Positions 41,068 through 52,957 of a DNA stretch of 64,000 nucleotides are shown here, in pieces. The stretch's first letter is position 1; the number at the start of each line of letters is the position of its first letter. Position numbers and translations under genes: made by a program. Origin of the DNA: Galerina marginata (lineage: Eukaryota; Basidiomycota; Agaricomycetes; Agaricales; Galerinaceae). The stretch covers positions 3,534,001 to 3,598,000 of the forward strand of contig JAECYW010000003.1 in NCBI GenBank assembly GCA_023014335.1, in the 5' to 3' direction. The notes below the pieces were generated by a model. It saw only the letters and a list, made by a program, of their open reading frames with translations. It was not told the DNA's origin and ran no database searches.

Positions 41068-41878
41068 CGGTTCGAATACAATTTTATTAAAAGACGTAAA
41101 TCTCATGGATTCTACATCAGGAAGAAGATCCTCCTTGGCAGGTAAAGCAGAGATACCCTTGATTGCTCCAGTTGAGTTACACACTGAATGTATCGCAGGC
41201 CCCGTCCCAAATGACTCCAGATCAACCAGAATCCCGAGCTTCCGAGTCAAATAATATGGGTATGGCCTCCGTACGTCGCTTCAATTTGGATTTTTGCTGG
41301 ATCATTCCTACATTCAACTGTCCTTTGACTGGCAGAGCCAAGCTAAATCACCTTTCTGGGGCGCAAATCGGGAAACTTCTTTTTTTGTGCGTATGCCGTC
41401 ATCACTGCCGCCTACTCTAAAACCCGCTTGGGTAGACATCAACACCCGTTAATGCGAGACAGGAGCGGAGAGCTGGCATCCAGGTATATCCATTTGTTAC
41501 TTTCCCTGAATCGCCTCCATATGTTTATGATTATAAAGGATGAGCAGGAAACACAATTTCCCTTCCCCAAGCATCGATCGAGCACCAGGGATAAGGGAAA
41601 GGTTAGTCAGTGACATTGTGTCCACGAACCTGACTCATGCCCGCATTTTCTCTAAAATTTAAAGCAAAAACAACACCAACCACTAGCGGTAAGTTTCAGA
41701 CGTCAGACTTATCTAGAGAACACTTCGACGGACATATTCTTTAACTAAATCTACAGTATGACTTCCGTCCAGAGACCCCAGAAGGTGAGGTAACTCTGGA
41801 CTTTGAAATTAAACATCGGCCAGCAGCCAAGTTGGCATTTCAAGTTAAGTTGTTGACCAATTATGTTACTGTCCGCAG
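41068..41878 (+). other. Probable upstream exons of the following gene
   Basis: Short coding-like pieces occur (around 41105-41260 and 41470-41610) with GT-AG-like borders, e.g. QMTPDQPESRASESNN, then VYPFVTFPESPPYVYDY, then DEQETQFPFPKHRSSTRDK. I could not join them into a single unbroken frame. Confidence 0.35.
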
Positions 41879-42786
41879 CTGACGTCGTCAATCAGGAATT
41901 CATCAGAGCGCATACGAAAGTCATGATCAAAACGGACCAGATAAACCCCACGACGGGAAAGCCATACGAGGCTGTTTTTGCCAGTCCGGCGGAAGTCGAT
42001 CTCTTCTCTAAGACCAAACATCCCAGAAATGGCCCATCAAAAGAATTTTTTAAAATTGATTTGAAATCTGTGCGAAGCTCTTGGAATAAAAGATTGGCTC
42101 ACGTTTTCGCCGATGACTTCATAGCATGCAAGCGATACCCTTACAACCAAGACCGACATGACGACATTCGGGAAGGATTTCTCATTCATTTGAAGACTCT
42201 CCGCATGAATTTAATGGAGAGCATTGAAGACGAGATTCCGCAAACGCGTCTGGATGCTGAAAAGCAAAACGCGCGGGACATGAGAAGACGGGAAGTGAGT
42301 CCTGTTACTGTATCTTTCCACATATTTCAAGGTGCTGAGTTGTTTCAGCTGAGGAACCGTCGATTAAAAGCTTGTAAGGCGTATGCGAAGGACCCATCGA
42401 TGAAGGTCTGTGGAAAGCTGCTGAAGACTCTTCCCATTGCCGCATTCAGTGGAGATGAAACAGCTCACGAGAGGGGGAATCAACGATACGCAGTTGTAAA
42501 ACCTGTCTGGCGTCATCCCGATGCGCACTCGTTTTTCAAGGTCATTGATCACTTGCACATGTCCACGAGATTCACCCAGTCCCACAGAGCAAAGCGCGGA
42601 GCCATGCCTCGGATTCGCGAATACTCAAACCGAGTCGAACACTGCGAACCGGACAAAGTACCTAAAGGACTTCCTGAAAATATTTATGATCCCGCATACC
42701 TGGCATCCCTGGACAAGTGGCATCGGGACATGTTGGACATAAAACCTGCATGTCGCCCTTTCTTTTCTCCTCAAATCGTACGGTGA
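41879..42786 (+). CDS. Agaricomycete hypothetical protein, 5' exons unresolved
   Basis: After a CCGCAG acceptor the frame reads VVNQEFIRAHTKVMIKTDQ, then FFKIDLKSVRSSWNKRLAHV, YNQDRHDDIREGFLIHLKTL, an intron at about 42295-42349 (GTGAGT...TTTCAG), then LRNRRLKACKAYAKD, and ends KPACRPFFSPQIVR before TGA. Basic and rich in Lys/Arg. The pattern (W-N-K-R-L, D-x-R-x-G-F-L-x-H-L-K-x-L) resembles conserved but uncharacterised proteins seen in many mushroom genomes. No catalytic motif recognised. Confidence 0.6.
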
Positions 42787-43119
42787 GCGGCTAGTCAAAG
42801 AATTGAATTATTGATGCATATGCTTACGAATTAGGTTAGGTTGTCCGAAAGATATGCAAGAGTGACAGGCAAGGACATACGTCCTCTTGCCTATGATGAC
42901 CCGTCACTCTCCCAAAACCAAACAAACATTTTTCCGCTATCGTCATGACTCAGTTGAATATTCCTTTTCATAATTTAGCATTGATTCCGTTGTAATGGCG
43001 ACTCTGGCGTCGCCTCGTAATAACAATTCTGTTCTCGGCGGTATATTCTTTACTTTCGTGCTGACTCGTCAGAGCTTCCGAAGCCCTGGAAATTGCGCTG
43101 GTGAAATCTCTCTACCTGA
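42787..43119. other. Intergenic region
   Basis: No gene seen; lies between the hypothetical gene and the LINE poly(A) end. Confidence 0.4.
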
Positions 43120-44860
43120 TTTTTTTTTTTTTAATTCCTCGAACTCGCCCTTTGTGGCTGGGCCATATGGTGGGGTAAGCTACATGCCAATGTTCTCTGT
43201 CTAAGTATGTATATCCCACTGAAGCCCGTAGGCACACCGACTATGTTAGCAGCTTGGACGTGTGGTCCCAAGCGGTAGATTCTACTGCAGTCCACCTTGC
43301 GATGAGCTCCAGTAGAGGGGTAAACCGCGGTAATACGTGTGGAAAGCCACATGAGTATGTTAGTTAGGTAGTGATTAGATTTAGATAAAGGATAGAGTAA
43401 ATTTGAAATGAAATGAAATGAAAGTCTTGGTGTCTTGCAATCTGTTCTTCCCAATTCTTCCCCTACTGTTCGGCCTGAACTGGTCTCGCCGAAAACAGAC
43501 CGTAGCCGCCCTGAGGCTGCTATGAATTTGAACAGCGCTGGAAGGAGTTCCTTCTGAGATAGGAGGTCAGCCATTCTGGTAGCTCCTCTACCCGCCTCGC
43601 GAATCATCAAATCACGCGCACATCTGTGCGCCGGGCATCTCATGAGGTAGTGATATACGGTTTCATCCTCCTGTCTGCAGCATGGGCAACGCGCGGACCC
43701 GGCCTTCCCTATACGGTGGAGATGTTTGACTAACGGTTCATGGCCAGACCTTAGCTGGTACAGGGTGCTAGCGTGTTTACGGCGCAGAGGCTGAATGAGG
43801 CGCAGGAATCCCATTGATGGTAAGGACTGGTCAAACTGTTCCATGCGCGTGAATCTTGGTGATGTCGCCCCTATCTTCTTTGCCTCAACTTTGAGTTTCT
43901 TCATGTGTGCCTGCCGTACCGCCGATCGACTATAGGGCATTTTCTTCCGCAGTGGTGCTGCACTGCTGGCAGCTTCTCCCTCTCACTTGACCCCTCCTGT
44001 GCTGCCTTTTTTGCTTCCCTGTCCGCCTCCTCATTTCCTTCGATGTCAATATGGCCGGGGGTCCACACAATTATGAGGCGGATGTCGCCGTTTGACCATG
44101 GCCAGCTTCTCGTGGATCCAGTCCCAGATATAGTGGGAATGTGTTGGGCACTGTTGGCCGAATGTGCATTATTGCCTTGATTGCAGCTTGGTTGACAATG
44201 CCCATGCGCACTGCTCGGACACGCGGTATTATCCCAACTCCTTCTCCTTCATAGACTGTATGTTTCTTGATAGTTCCTAATTGGTAGCGCAGGACCGATT
44301 TCAGCTGCTCCCTTCCGCCGCTGCCCCAATTTTTCCGTCAATGCCCGACCCATCTGCATACACCTTTATAGAGACTCTGTCCAGCTGTCTGCTTTATCGC
44401 TTCTTCCCTCGAGCCTGCTATCCTTATTTCCACCCCTGCTCGCCATTTTGGTCCTTGCCGTACCGCTAATATCTTTTCCATTTCTGTTGGGTCCAGCTTG
44501 AATTTGTGCATGAGGTCATGCAAAGGTGTGCGGTGTCGCTTGACATTTCTTTTTGCTGCTGACGCCACCGGCTTATTCAATGGATGGGTCACTGGCAATG
44601 TTGTCATCCGTAGGGCGGCACAGTGTCTCACCTTCTCTACTAGCAGATGGAATGGAAGGATGTTCGCATGGGCCTCTGCTGCTTCGCGCGGCGATGATCG
44701 CATGCCGTCTCTACCTGATGTCGGACTCCTTCAAGTCTTTCTGTGCCAGTCAAGAGGGAATTCACGTCTGTAAGAACACATGAGAGGGAGGATGACCATT
44801 GTCCACATTGACCAGAGAGTAGGTATGAATAATTAGGTACAAATTTGTGCTGAATCATCT
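43120..44860 (-). mobile_element. 5'-truncated LINE (non-LTR) retrotransposon relic
   Basis: Minus-strand remnant carrying the end of a reverse transcriptase polyprotein. From 44703 down: AEAHANILPFHLLVEKV and PLHDLMHKFKLDP (post-RT region); a broken RNase H with YADGSGIDGKIGAAA and VWTPGHIDIEGNEEADREA; then PLVKHLHRIGKAGSARCPCC and VYHYLMRCPAHRCARDL, the Cys/His-rich C-terminus of these elements. At least one frameshift and several stops break RNase H (around 44000-44310). It ends in a 13-base T tract (43120-43132), a poly(A) tail on its own strand. An (ATTTC)n-like stretch lies at about 43400-43420. The 5' truncation lies a few bases from the stop codon of the JmjC gene. Confidence 0.8.
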
Positions 44861-44867
44861 AAATCAT

Positions 44868-47800
44868 CTACAACTTGAGGCCTTTCCACAGGTACCACAA
44901 GTTTGCGTCCACGTTCAAGAGATCTACATGGATCAGTTTTTGTTCCTGGAGGTTCATGGTGCGGAAGCTTTCTCGAAGTGAACGGAGAACCGGGATATCG
45001 AATGGAGAGATAAAATCAGCGGCGATTTTGATACAATTTCCGAGGTTAATGACCTTGAATTCTTTTAGTGCGCAAACAGGCAAAAGTTATATACTTAGAT
45101 CAGACTTACCTGGTGCGGACAACCTGGAGGGATGAACACGGCATCTCCAGGAGATTGAACGTATGTCCATGGTTGAGGACACCCAGACGAAGCATGGTCT
45201 AACAGATCATTCCCAACATATGTCATCTCAGCAATAATGGGGATGCCTAATTGACAGTCCTCCATTGAAGACAATGGGCTGACTGCCTTTGAAAGCGATG
45301 CAATACTATTTCGCGGCCAGATATGCCACCGAGCTCCTGTATCAGTACCATCCCCAGAGTCGCTATAGAGCATGAGGTTAACAGCCCCACATTTATCCAG
45401 ATGTAAGGGAGTGGTGCCTTGGCGTTGTGAGTCTCGTTCGGCGATATAGAGTTTCGGCCCTAAATATTAGGTGTCAGGATAAGAGTGAAAGAATAGAAAG
45501 ATTGAATTGACCTAAATCGGGTAGTATGCTATCCCTTGGGTAATATGAGCTTAAATTCATAGGCCCATGGGGAGTGAGGAAGGCCGGCGAGATTTTTTTG
45601 AGGTATGTCAAAAACCTTTGCTGCAAGTCCGGGTGCAGGTCCCCAAGGCCAGCATTTTTAGGGTAATCCTATGAGAATCACATCAATAGCTCTCGCCTTC
45701 GACTGAACGGAGACTTACCCTGACATGTCTTGGTGTACTGTGGGTCTTAGACCATTCAGAAAAGTACCCTTCAAGGGTCCCTTCTCGAATAATCCAGGTT
45801 CCCTGGTCAAATTCGGATATCTCACAGGGATGAGAGTCGCCATGAAGGCTTAACCATGATTCTGGGCTGTCGACTGCGCTGACACCTGTGACTACGAACG
45901 GTGCTTGGCCACTCCAAAGTTTCAAAAAATGATCTTCGGTCATTTCTTGTACCGTAAACTTGGACATATGAGGGGGTTTTGAACTGGGTAGAGAAAAATT
46001 GATATCATGTGCGGCAGTTTTTGTTTGGCATTCTTTAATCTTGTCAAGTACCTTGTGGACTTCGTCGATGCCAAAAAACGAGACTGGGATAAACCAATTT
46101 TTGGCATGATCCAGTGCACACGGACCCATAGCTGGCCGAGTATGGACGACTGCATCGGGCAGCGTTGCATAACAGCTGCTACAAATCTCCTTCCCACAGA
46201 AGCCACAAAACCACATTTGGAAGAACAAACCATGATAACAGCAATCTTCGTCATGAATACGGCAGCACATTAGTTATGATAGATCAGATTAAATGCATGA
46301 CGTACCGCAAATGTTATTTAGTTCAGTCCGAAAACGCCTACGCTGCGCATCTGGATGTTGTAAATGGCGTAGCTCTGCCTCGAACGATGGTTGTAATGAA
46401 GTTGTAACCAGTGGCTGGACAAACTGTCAGACTATACACGGGAGGAATTATGGAGCGTACCTCCATCCAACCATAATGCTTCGCGGAACATGGAGGGTCC
46501 CAGTTGTCGTAAGTGAAGTCAAATTGTTTTTCTGATAATGGCCAATCCGAAAATGTTCCTTTGACTCCGTCAACGGATGGGATGTCGAAACGAATGCCGA
46601 TGAATCTACATTCAACGGCAGGGTCTGTGCCTGTAACCTCGGCTGGGAGGAGCTGATGTTCCCAACAGGACATGCAAAGGCGAAGGTGACCCAATTCTTG
46701 ACATGGCTTGTTCTGGATCTCGTACTGATGTGTTACCTTAGGTCGCTTTGGCGGTCGAAAAGCCGAGTCATTAGTAACAGGGGCAGGATCGTAGCGACGC
46801 TCTGGCTCTCTAAGTGGGCGGTCCTGAGGAAAAGCGCCATCCCACGTCTGGAGACTCCAATTATGACCCTGGCGAGGGTTTAGTGGGCGCATGAAAGCGG
46901 CGATGACTCGGATGCCATTTTCACCATCCTGTATCTAGTACAACAGAAATGAATTGAATACGCTTCCCCAATCATGACACCAACCTGAACCTCACCGTGA
47001 CGCCGTAGAACCGGTCTATTTCAGTTTAGCGTCGTAACACTCGCACAATATCGATATTGAACTCACCGCAGCTGACGTTTATTGTATATTCTTTCCGCTT
47101 AGTTCCAGACATTTGATAAACCTTGATCCGATCTGCAATGACAAGTCGTCAGCGACAGTACTTTCCGCTATTTCAGGCAAATTAACCTCGTTCCGTTATG
47201 ACGATGCTGTGACCTCGATTGCAGAAAGCAAGGTAGGTAGGTACTAACTCGGTTTTTTCAAGTTTCTTGAAAGATTCCGGGAGCAAAATGGGGTCCCAGG
47301 TGGCTGAGGTCAGCGAATCGGCAAGTAAGAAATGAGTCCCAATCCGAGGGTCATGAATCATAATTGTTTTAGATGGAGGTGCATATCGGATGTATGACCT
47401 AAAAACAGCTTCCTGAGATAAGAAAAAGAGGAGCAAAACATCCTAACATACGGATGATAGTCTAATTCGACCAGTTTAACCTGCGAGGATGTCTTCAAGT
47501 CGAGTTCAACTCTTATGACGATCGATGAAATCAATATTGGTGCCTAACAGTATTTAAGTTGTTTATATGCTCACATGACTCTAGCGCTTCGAAAGAAAAC
47601 CAGGAGACGCCATTCGCTCAATAGTAGTAAATTTGTTATCATCGTAGAATCCAACGCTCCAGGAAATATAGTTGACTTCTCGTAGCTCCGCAGAGAAACA
47701 TCTGTGGAACCATCTGGTGAATCCCGGCACGGAGACTGAACTAATTCAACTGCATTTACTCACCATTACCACTACTACTACTACTAGGATCGCCAAGATT

Positions 47801-48316
47801 TAGTTCGCATCTAACCAGGCCGCTTCCAACAGACGAAACAGCCGTGCTATTACAGCATGTAATAACACCATTTTCAAGGCTGTGCGATACCGGAGGGTGG
47901 ACGAGGATAGACCGTCCTGGTACAATTTCGAGCAATGGACGATCGGTATTAAGGTATGCCAAAACGACGTAACTGCCATTGCTGGTCAGTATGGCCAAGT
48001 AGTAGGAGGTAGAATGCTGCGTCCACTGCATATCTAGGACTAGAGCGGGCAGAGTGACATCCTGCAATAAGGTCGCATTCGCCGAGTCGAATAAATGTAG
48101 CCGTGGCTCGCGTTTTACTGGTTTGAAAGGAATGAGCCACTGGCGAAGATTGAGGGCGACACCAAACTCACAAGACAAAACAACGGTATCATCAGCGCCG
48201 GGGCATTGAAGAATTTTCCCTACTTTTCCCTGTGAGCATGTTGAGGGGACTGCGGCAATGAATTCCATCGCTGTAGGTCTGTATCTAGTTGCGATGAGTC
48301 GACGTTGAGAGAACAA
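44868..48316 (-). CDS. Beta-propeller-like / zinc-finger / JmjC (KDM3-like) protein
   Basis: Probably one large gene from ATG 48316 to TAG 44868. The C-terminal JmjC domain reads KLYIAERDSQRQ, GTTPLHLDKCGAVNLMLYSD, ARWHIWP, PWTYVQSPGDAVFIPPGCPH, CIKIAADFISP; the Fe(II) ligands His and Asp of HLD and the distal His of GCPH are present, so 2-oxoglutarate-dependent demethylation is plausible. Before it lies a Cys-rich finger (ICDCCYHGLFF, FCGFCGKEICSSC) as in KDM3/JHDM2 proteins. The N-terminal about 400 residues have repeated beta-rich segments (ATLLQDVTLPALVLDMQWTQ; FLLADSLTSATWDPILLPES; CNRGHSIVITERDRIKVYQM; ENGIRVIAAFMRPL) resembling a WD40-like propeller. Most introns join in frame, including those at about 46310-46445 and 47130-47190; two joins (about 47430-47600) remain ambiguous, so two adjacent genes cannot be excluded. 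Confidence 0.68.
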
Positions 48317-48910
48317 AGCTACTGTGACGTCATGTCACAAAATATTTTACCTGTGCCTAAATTTACATAAAAGTAGCTATCGGATGCATTTAAATTTTGG
48401 ACTCCGTTACGGCGTTACTCCGTAGCGCGTGAAATGATGGCATTGATCTTTTGACACGGCATAAAGCAGCAAGCGTGACAGCTGGCCATTTTTTCATCTT
48501 CCTAGCTTCGTCATTCATGAGCAAATCAATGTCTCAAAGCTGTTTGGTTTAGTCAATAGAATGTATGTACAAAAGTTGAGGTAGTTTGGTGGAAAACTGA
48601 CAGATAATTCAGTTTGTCCGATTGAGGGGTCTGTCCGATGTCCAGGGAGCCCATGGTAGTGCTTCAATTTTGGCCGTTCCTGTCAGATACCTTTCAGCGT
48701 GGTTCCTGAAAATACGCATTCGAATCGGGTAGAATTTAGGATTTAGTAGACAGCGCGTAGACCCACTACGGGATCTGCGGGATAAAAAACAAAAAGCTCC
48801 TTCATTGCCCGTTTGGGCCGTTTCTGTGCATGACATTTGATGTCCTCGATAGAATTCTTGATACTAGACATGTACTTATCATAATTATAGGACAATAAAT
48901 TACGGGCTTG
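48317..48910. other. Intergenic region
   Basis: Upstream flank of the JmjC gene and 3' flank of the Tnp2 transposase; AT-rich, apart from the CRE nothing supported. Confidence 0.4.
48325..48332. promoter_or_regulatory. CRE palindrome TGACGTCA
   Basis: Perfect cAMP-response-element-type palindrome within the longer near-palindrome TGTGACGTCATGTCACA, only 9 bp upstream of the propeller-JmjC start codon. Fungal ATF/CREB-type bZIP factors bind this site; regulation is inferred from position. Confidence 0.45.
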
Positions 48911-51900
48911 TCAAGATCGATCTAGTGGTAGAGCAACAAAGAAAGATTCTGTACCCTTTTGACCAGGCAAAGATACATTTCCTCGGGCAAAATGATGAAG
49001 TAACTGGGAGTTATCGATGATCGTTGTTCCTCGGAAGCAAGTGCTCTGGTATATCTTGCCTGACGTCTCGGAAAACCTGCGGTAGGCATCTAGTTCGTCA
49101 TATTCCTCGGGCAGCGGTTGAAACTGCTTAATAATAAAAAATGTCTGTGTTCGAGAGGTTCCGTCTCTTCGAGTGCGAGTATGGGAGAAGATCCCTTCGA
49201 TGTACCCTGCCCAAGTAGTTCCGTCGATTTCTATGTAGTTGACATGGCTGTCAGAGGTAGATGTGTGTGCCGTTCGATAGTTTTCCCCAAGGCGAAAGAC
49301 TTGCTGTCGAATATAGGCGCGAGGAACAAGGGACGATGGATCTGATTCGGGATCATGGAGCTCAACCCAGTTTTTGAGGTTCAAGTACCAGTCGTCCTGC
49401 AAAACAGTTGTGTCGGGCACTTTCCAGGTTTCTTGCTCTTCCATTTCTCTGAAACGTTCATCGAAGGAGAGGGCGTCCCCTCGAAGTGTACCACGGATAT
49501 CCGCCTTGAAGTATCTTTCCCATTCGGTCACGAGCTGATCCAGCTCTGCAGGTAGTTGATAGGACTTGCATAGAACGCGCAGATTTTGACCAATACAAAA
49601 CTTGGTAAACATTGTCTGCTCCAGTTCACCTACAAAAAATGTGATTAGATATTACTTGGAGAGTCAACGCCATTGGGTACTAACCGAACTTTCCGTTTGT
49701 GGGTATATTCTGCAGCAGAAAGTTATACCTTTCGAACGGAAAGCAACGCCAGGAGTGGGTAGGACCAAACCGCTGGAGGAAGACATGAAAGTGAAGAGCC
49801 ATATGTTGATAGGGTGAAATCGTAGTTCCGGGGTATAAGTCCAGCAAAGTAATCAAGTATTGATGCATATGGAACGTATACTGGGCAATCCGTTGTGGGG
49901 TAACGCAGCGCATTGTAGCAATTTTGACCGCCGTCACCAAATGCAAGTAGTTGTCCAACATCCGTCGCTTTCGGCTTCCCTCTGGTTCGGATCCCCACAA
50001 TCGCGTTAATGTAAATACGAGGTTAAACGTACAGAAAGACCGCCATTGATCGGCGCTAAATTTTCCTCGCTTGGCAACTCCAGGTTGACTGGGAGCACGG
50101 GCTACCCAAGCTGGTAAGTCAAGGCGCTCCATATCTTCCCGAATTTCTCGGAGGGTCTCTCGGCCAAGTACCTTGGTTCCTTTGGTTTTAATTCGGCGGC
50201 GATTATCCGGACCAGCCTCGGCTCTATGAGCGATTCGCTAAAAGTAGCATTAGAAAACTGTATGCTATCTCTCCATTATTCGGTATTCCACGTACCCATT
50301 GTTCCAGGAGGTCAACGAGATCCTTGACTGAACATTTTGAGGGAACTTCGATGCTTTTCAAGTTGCACAGGTGTATCAACAAAGCCTTTCGCATAGCTTG
50401 AATATTTTTCTTGGGTCCCGTTTGCAACGAAATCAAGCCTGCTTCAACTTCTTCACGAGTAGGTGGTTCATCCACAGGGCGCCTTGTTTTGCTCTTTTTG
50501 GGTTTTTCCGCTGGTAAAACTGGATCCTTGATGTAGGCGGGATCGATCGGCAGGGTTTCCGTTTCATCTCCAATGACATTACCTTCATCGTCAAACCAGC
50601 CCTTTATGATTCTCTGGAGAGAAATGTGAGCTGGCATCCAAGCAGGTAATATATTGATGACTCACAAATTTTAAAAGGCTTCTGATTAGCATTTTTTTCG
50701 TTCCGGAATGGATTAATTGGCCAGTGGCTTGGCTTAACTCTCGCAAAGCATTAACCTTCAAGCGCCTAAGATGTGATTCAGTCCCATTGCGAAGAACATG
50801 ACGGGCCTCCAGCATCTGTTCGTAAGATGGCATTTCGTGAGCCAGAATTTCCATTGAGGGCCCATCTCCGTCGTCGAAGTCTACGCTCATGCCCCAAATT
50901 TGGCGGATATGTCTTTGAAACAGCCGCAAAAAGAAAGCGTGCATGGAGTCAATGACCACAAAGCGAGTGGGGTCCCAGTATGGCAATCTAAGGAGTTCAG
51001 ACCACCGGATCCCGTAGAAATCATACAGCTCGGCCCTGCGCTTTTCAGAGGGGGCGGTTTTCCATTCCGTGGCGATCCTCATGTGTTCATCCCGGGTCCT
51101 AGACTTCCAAGATTCAAAGTCAAAATTGTTGATCTGATCAGCTTTCAGATCACAAAGTGAGCAAAAATTCGTCGAAGAATGACCTGCGAAACCGGACATT
51201 TGACGAGCAGCTGGAAGGTCGCAGACAAGCGGAATTACCGCACCACGTACAAGACGACCTTGTGGGTATGTGAAAGTAGATGTAAGGAAGAAACCATCGT
51301 GCCAAATTAGAAGAAGATCGTCAACAAGTGGCTTCAGAAGATGGTTGATTTGGTCTTTTGACGGCTCCCCAGGACCAGGGATAATTCCAGCAAGAAAGAT
51401 ATTATCAACATCGTGACGAATGGCAGGTGGAAGATTAAGGCAGGCCAGGTAGATGGCACCAGTTGATACCTTCTTACCGCTTTCCTTGTTGGAAAACGGG
51501 TTGAACCCATCCATGTTTAAACTGAATACAAGCCTTCCTTCGTTCCCCTTGGGTTCCAGAAAAGGCAGGTTCGGGTCACCCTCAGGTCCTAGAAATGATC
51601 GTAGTTCCGGAGCTTCCAGAATGTCCCATATAGGCTCTCCAGGACGACGTTTGTCGGGAAGCTTAGCAGCTAGATGGGCCGCGGTGTGTGGTCGAGAGTA
51701 AAGCGAGGCAATCCAGTCATGCAATTCGTGATGGAGATAGAGTCTAATGGGGGCGGCAGACTTTTTGGAATCACCTCCCTTTCTCTTCTTCGACGGTTTT
51801 CGCAGACTGTGATCGCAAACGGAGCTATGCCGAGTTGCTTTGTAGGTGCACCGTTCTGGATATGTCACGAAGGGTGACTCTGGATCAAATGAATAAATCT

Positions 51901-52957
51901 GGAAGCATCTTGGGCAGCAAACAAAAGCTTTCGTGGCTGGTTTAAGATCTAAGAAGGACAGCACCGTGGCCGGATCTTTCGAAAGCGCAGATTGCATATC
52001 ATGAAGATTGGGATCGGAAGAACCTGAGGTGGAGAGAGAGAGGATCAAACGGAGGGCCGAAATCATGATGCCGCATTTTCTAAGAGACACACCGCAGATG
52101 AAGTGCATAAACGCGATAAGAATATGACACGACACGACTAAAGGATGTAACAATGTGAGGGAGGTTGATGTGTATCGACCTATAAATTCCGGAAGATATC
52201 AGGCCTGTCTTCAGCTAACAATTGGCAATCGCTTACCAGTCTCGACAACTCTAACTTTTTCAGGGATTCTACAAAGGATCTGCCTTTGTGCTTCCCATTG
52301 CGACATTTTGAAGTCATTCAAGGCACATATTTCGTTCTCGATGCGCCTTTCGAGCGATTTGAGATCGTCACGCTGCCCTGGTTGAACAAGGGGACGGTCC
52401 TGAAGTTCGTTGACTAGGAGTTTGGCCGACGTTAGCCACCTTTCGTGTCGCACAAGGTCAGCGTTGGGAACGGCTATATCTTCAAGGACGAGCTGGTCAA
52501 GATTCGGTGTAGTCATGGCTTCAGAGCATCGGTTCGGAGGTGCGCGGAAGGCAACGGAAGCGCCAACAGTAAGATCTTGGACCGAATTGTGGGCGAGGAA
52601 TTTGTCAATGCTTCGAAGCTTGAGGAGAATGGCATCAGAAAAGATGCATTCTGGAGTTGGCTGATGGTTTTCTTCGGCCAAATCGGCTTCTCTAGAGTAG
52701 CTAGAGGGCCCGTCGCAGTTTGTTGAGCCTACTTGAAGAGAGCCGTAATAAGTGGCTCCGATGGTTGACGATTTTTCAGCCTGTACGTGTTCTTTACGTT
52801 CAGATCTTCCAACGTATTGACCTCTAAGGACGGCCTTCGATATAGGATCGACAGTATGGTAGAGTTGACAAGACGAGCAGTTGCAAAAGACAACGGCTTT
52901 AGGGGTCATTGCCAGGCGTTGATTAACGGGAGTGCCACCATGGAGATGAGGAGGCAT
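48911..52957 (-). CDS. CACTA-type transposase (Tnp2 family)
   Basis: Transposase of the CACTA/EnSpm superfamily. Five exons (52957-52237, 52137-50666, 50613-50296, 50237-49685, 49629-48911) join in frame to 1260 residues. The N-terminus has a Cys motif (VVFCNCSSCQLYH); exon 2 starts with a hydrophobic stretch and a second Cys motif (FVCCPRCFQIYSFDP; ERCTY...SSVCDH). The Tnp2 core (Transposase_21) has FSLNMDGFNPFSNKES, DDLLLIWHDGFF, PLVCDLPAARQMSGFAGH and TNFCSLC, with conserved Asp residues in MDGF and CDLPA. The later part includes RFVVIDSMHAFFLRLFQRHI and, near the end, QLLHHFARGNVSLPGQK. No stop or frameshift was found, so it may be autonomous. CACTA-type inverted termini were not located by eye. 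Confidence 0.9.
48911..52957 (-). mobile_element. CACTA-like DNA transposon, ends not defined
   Basis: Minimum extent equals the transposase gene; the termini probably lie within 48.3-48.9 kb and 53.0-54.3 kb. Confidence 0.6.
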
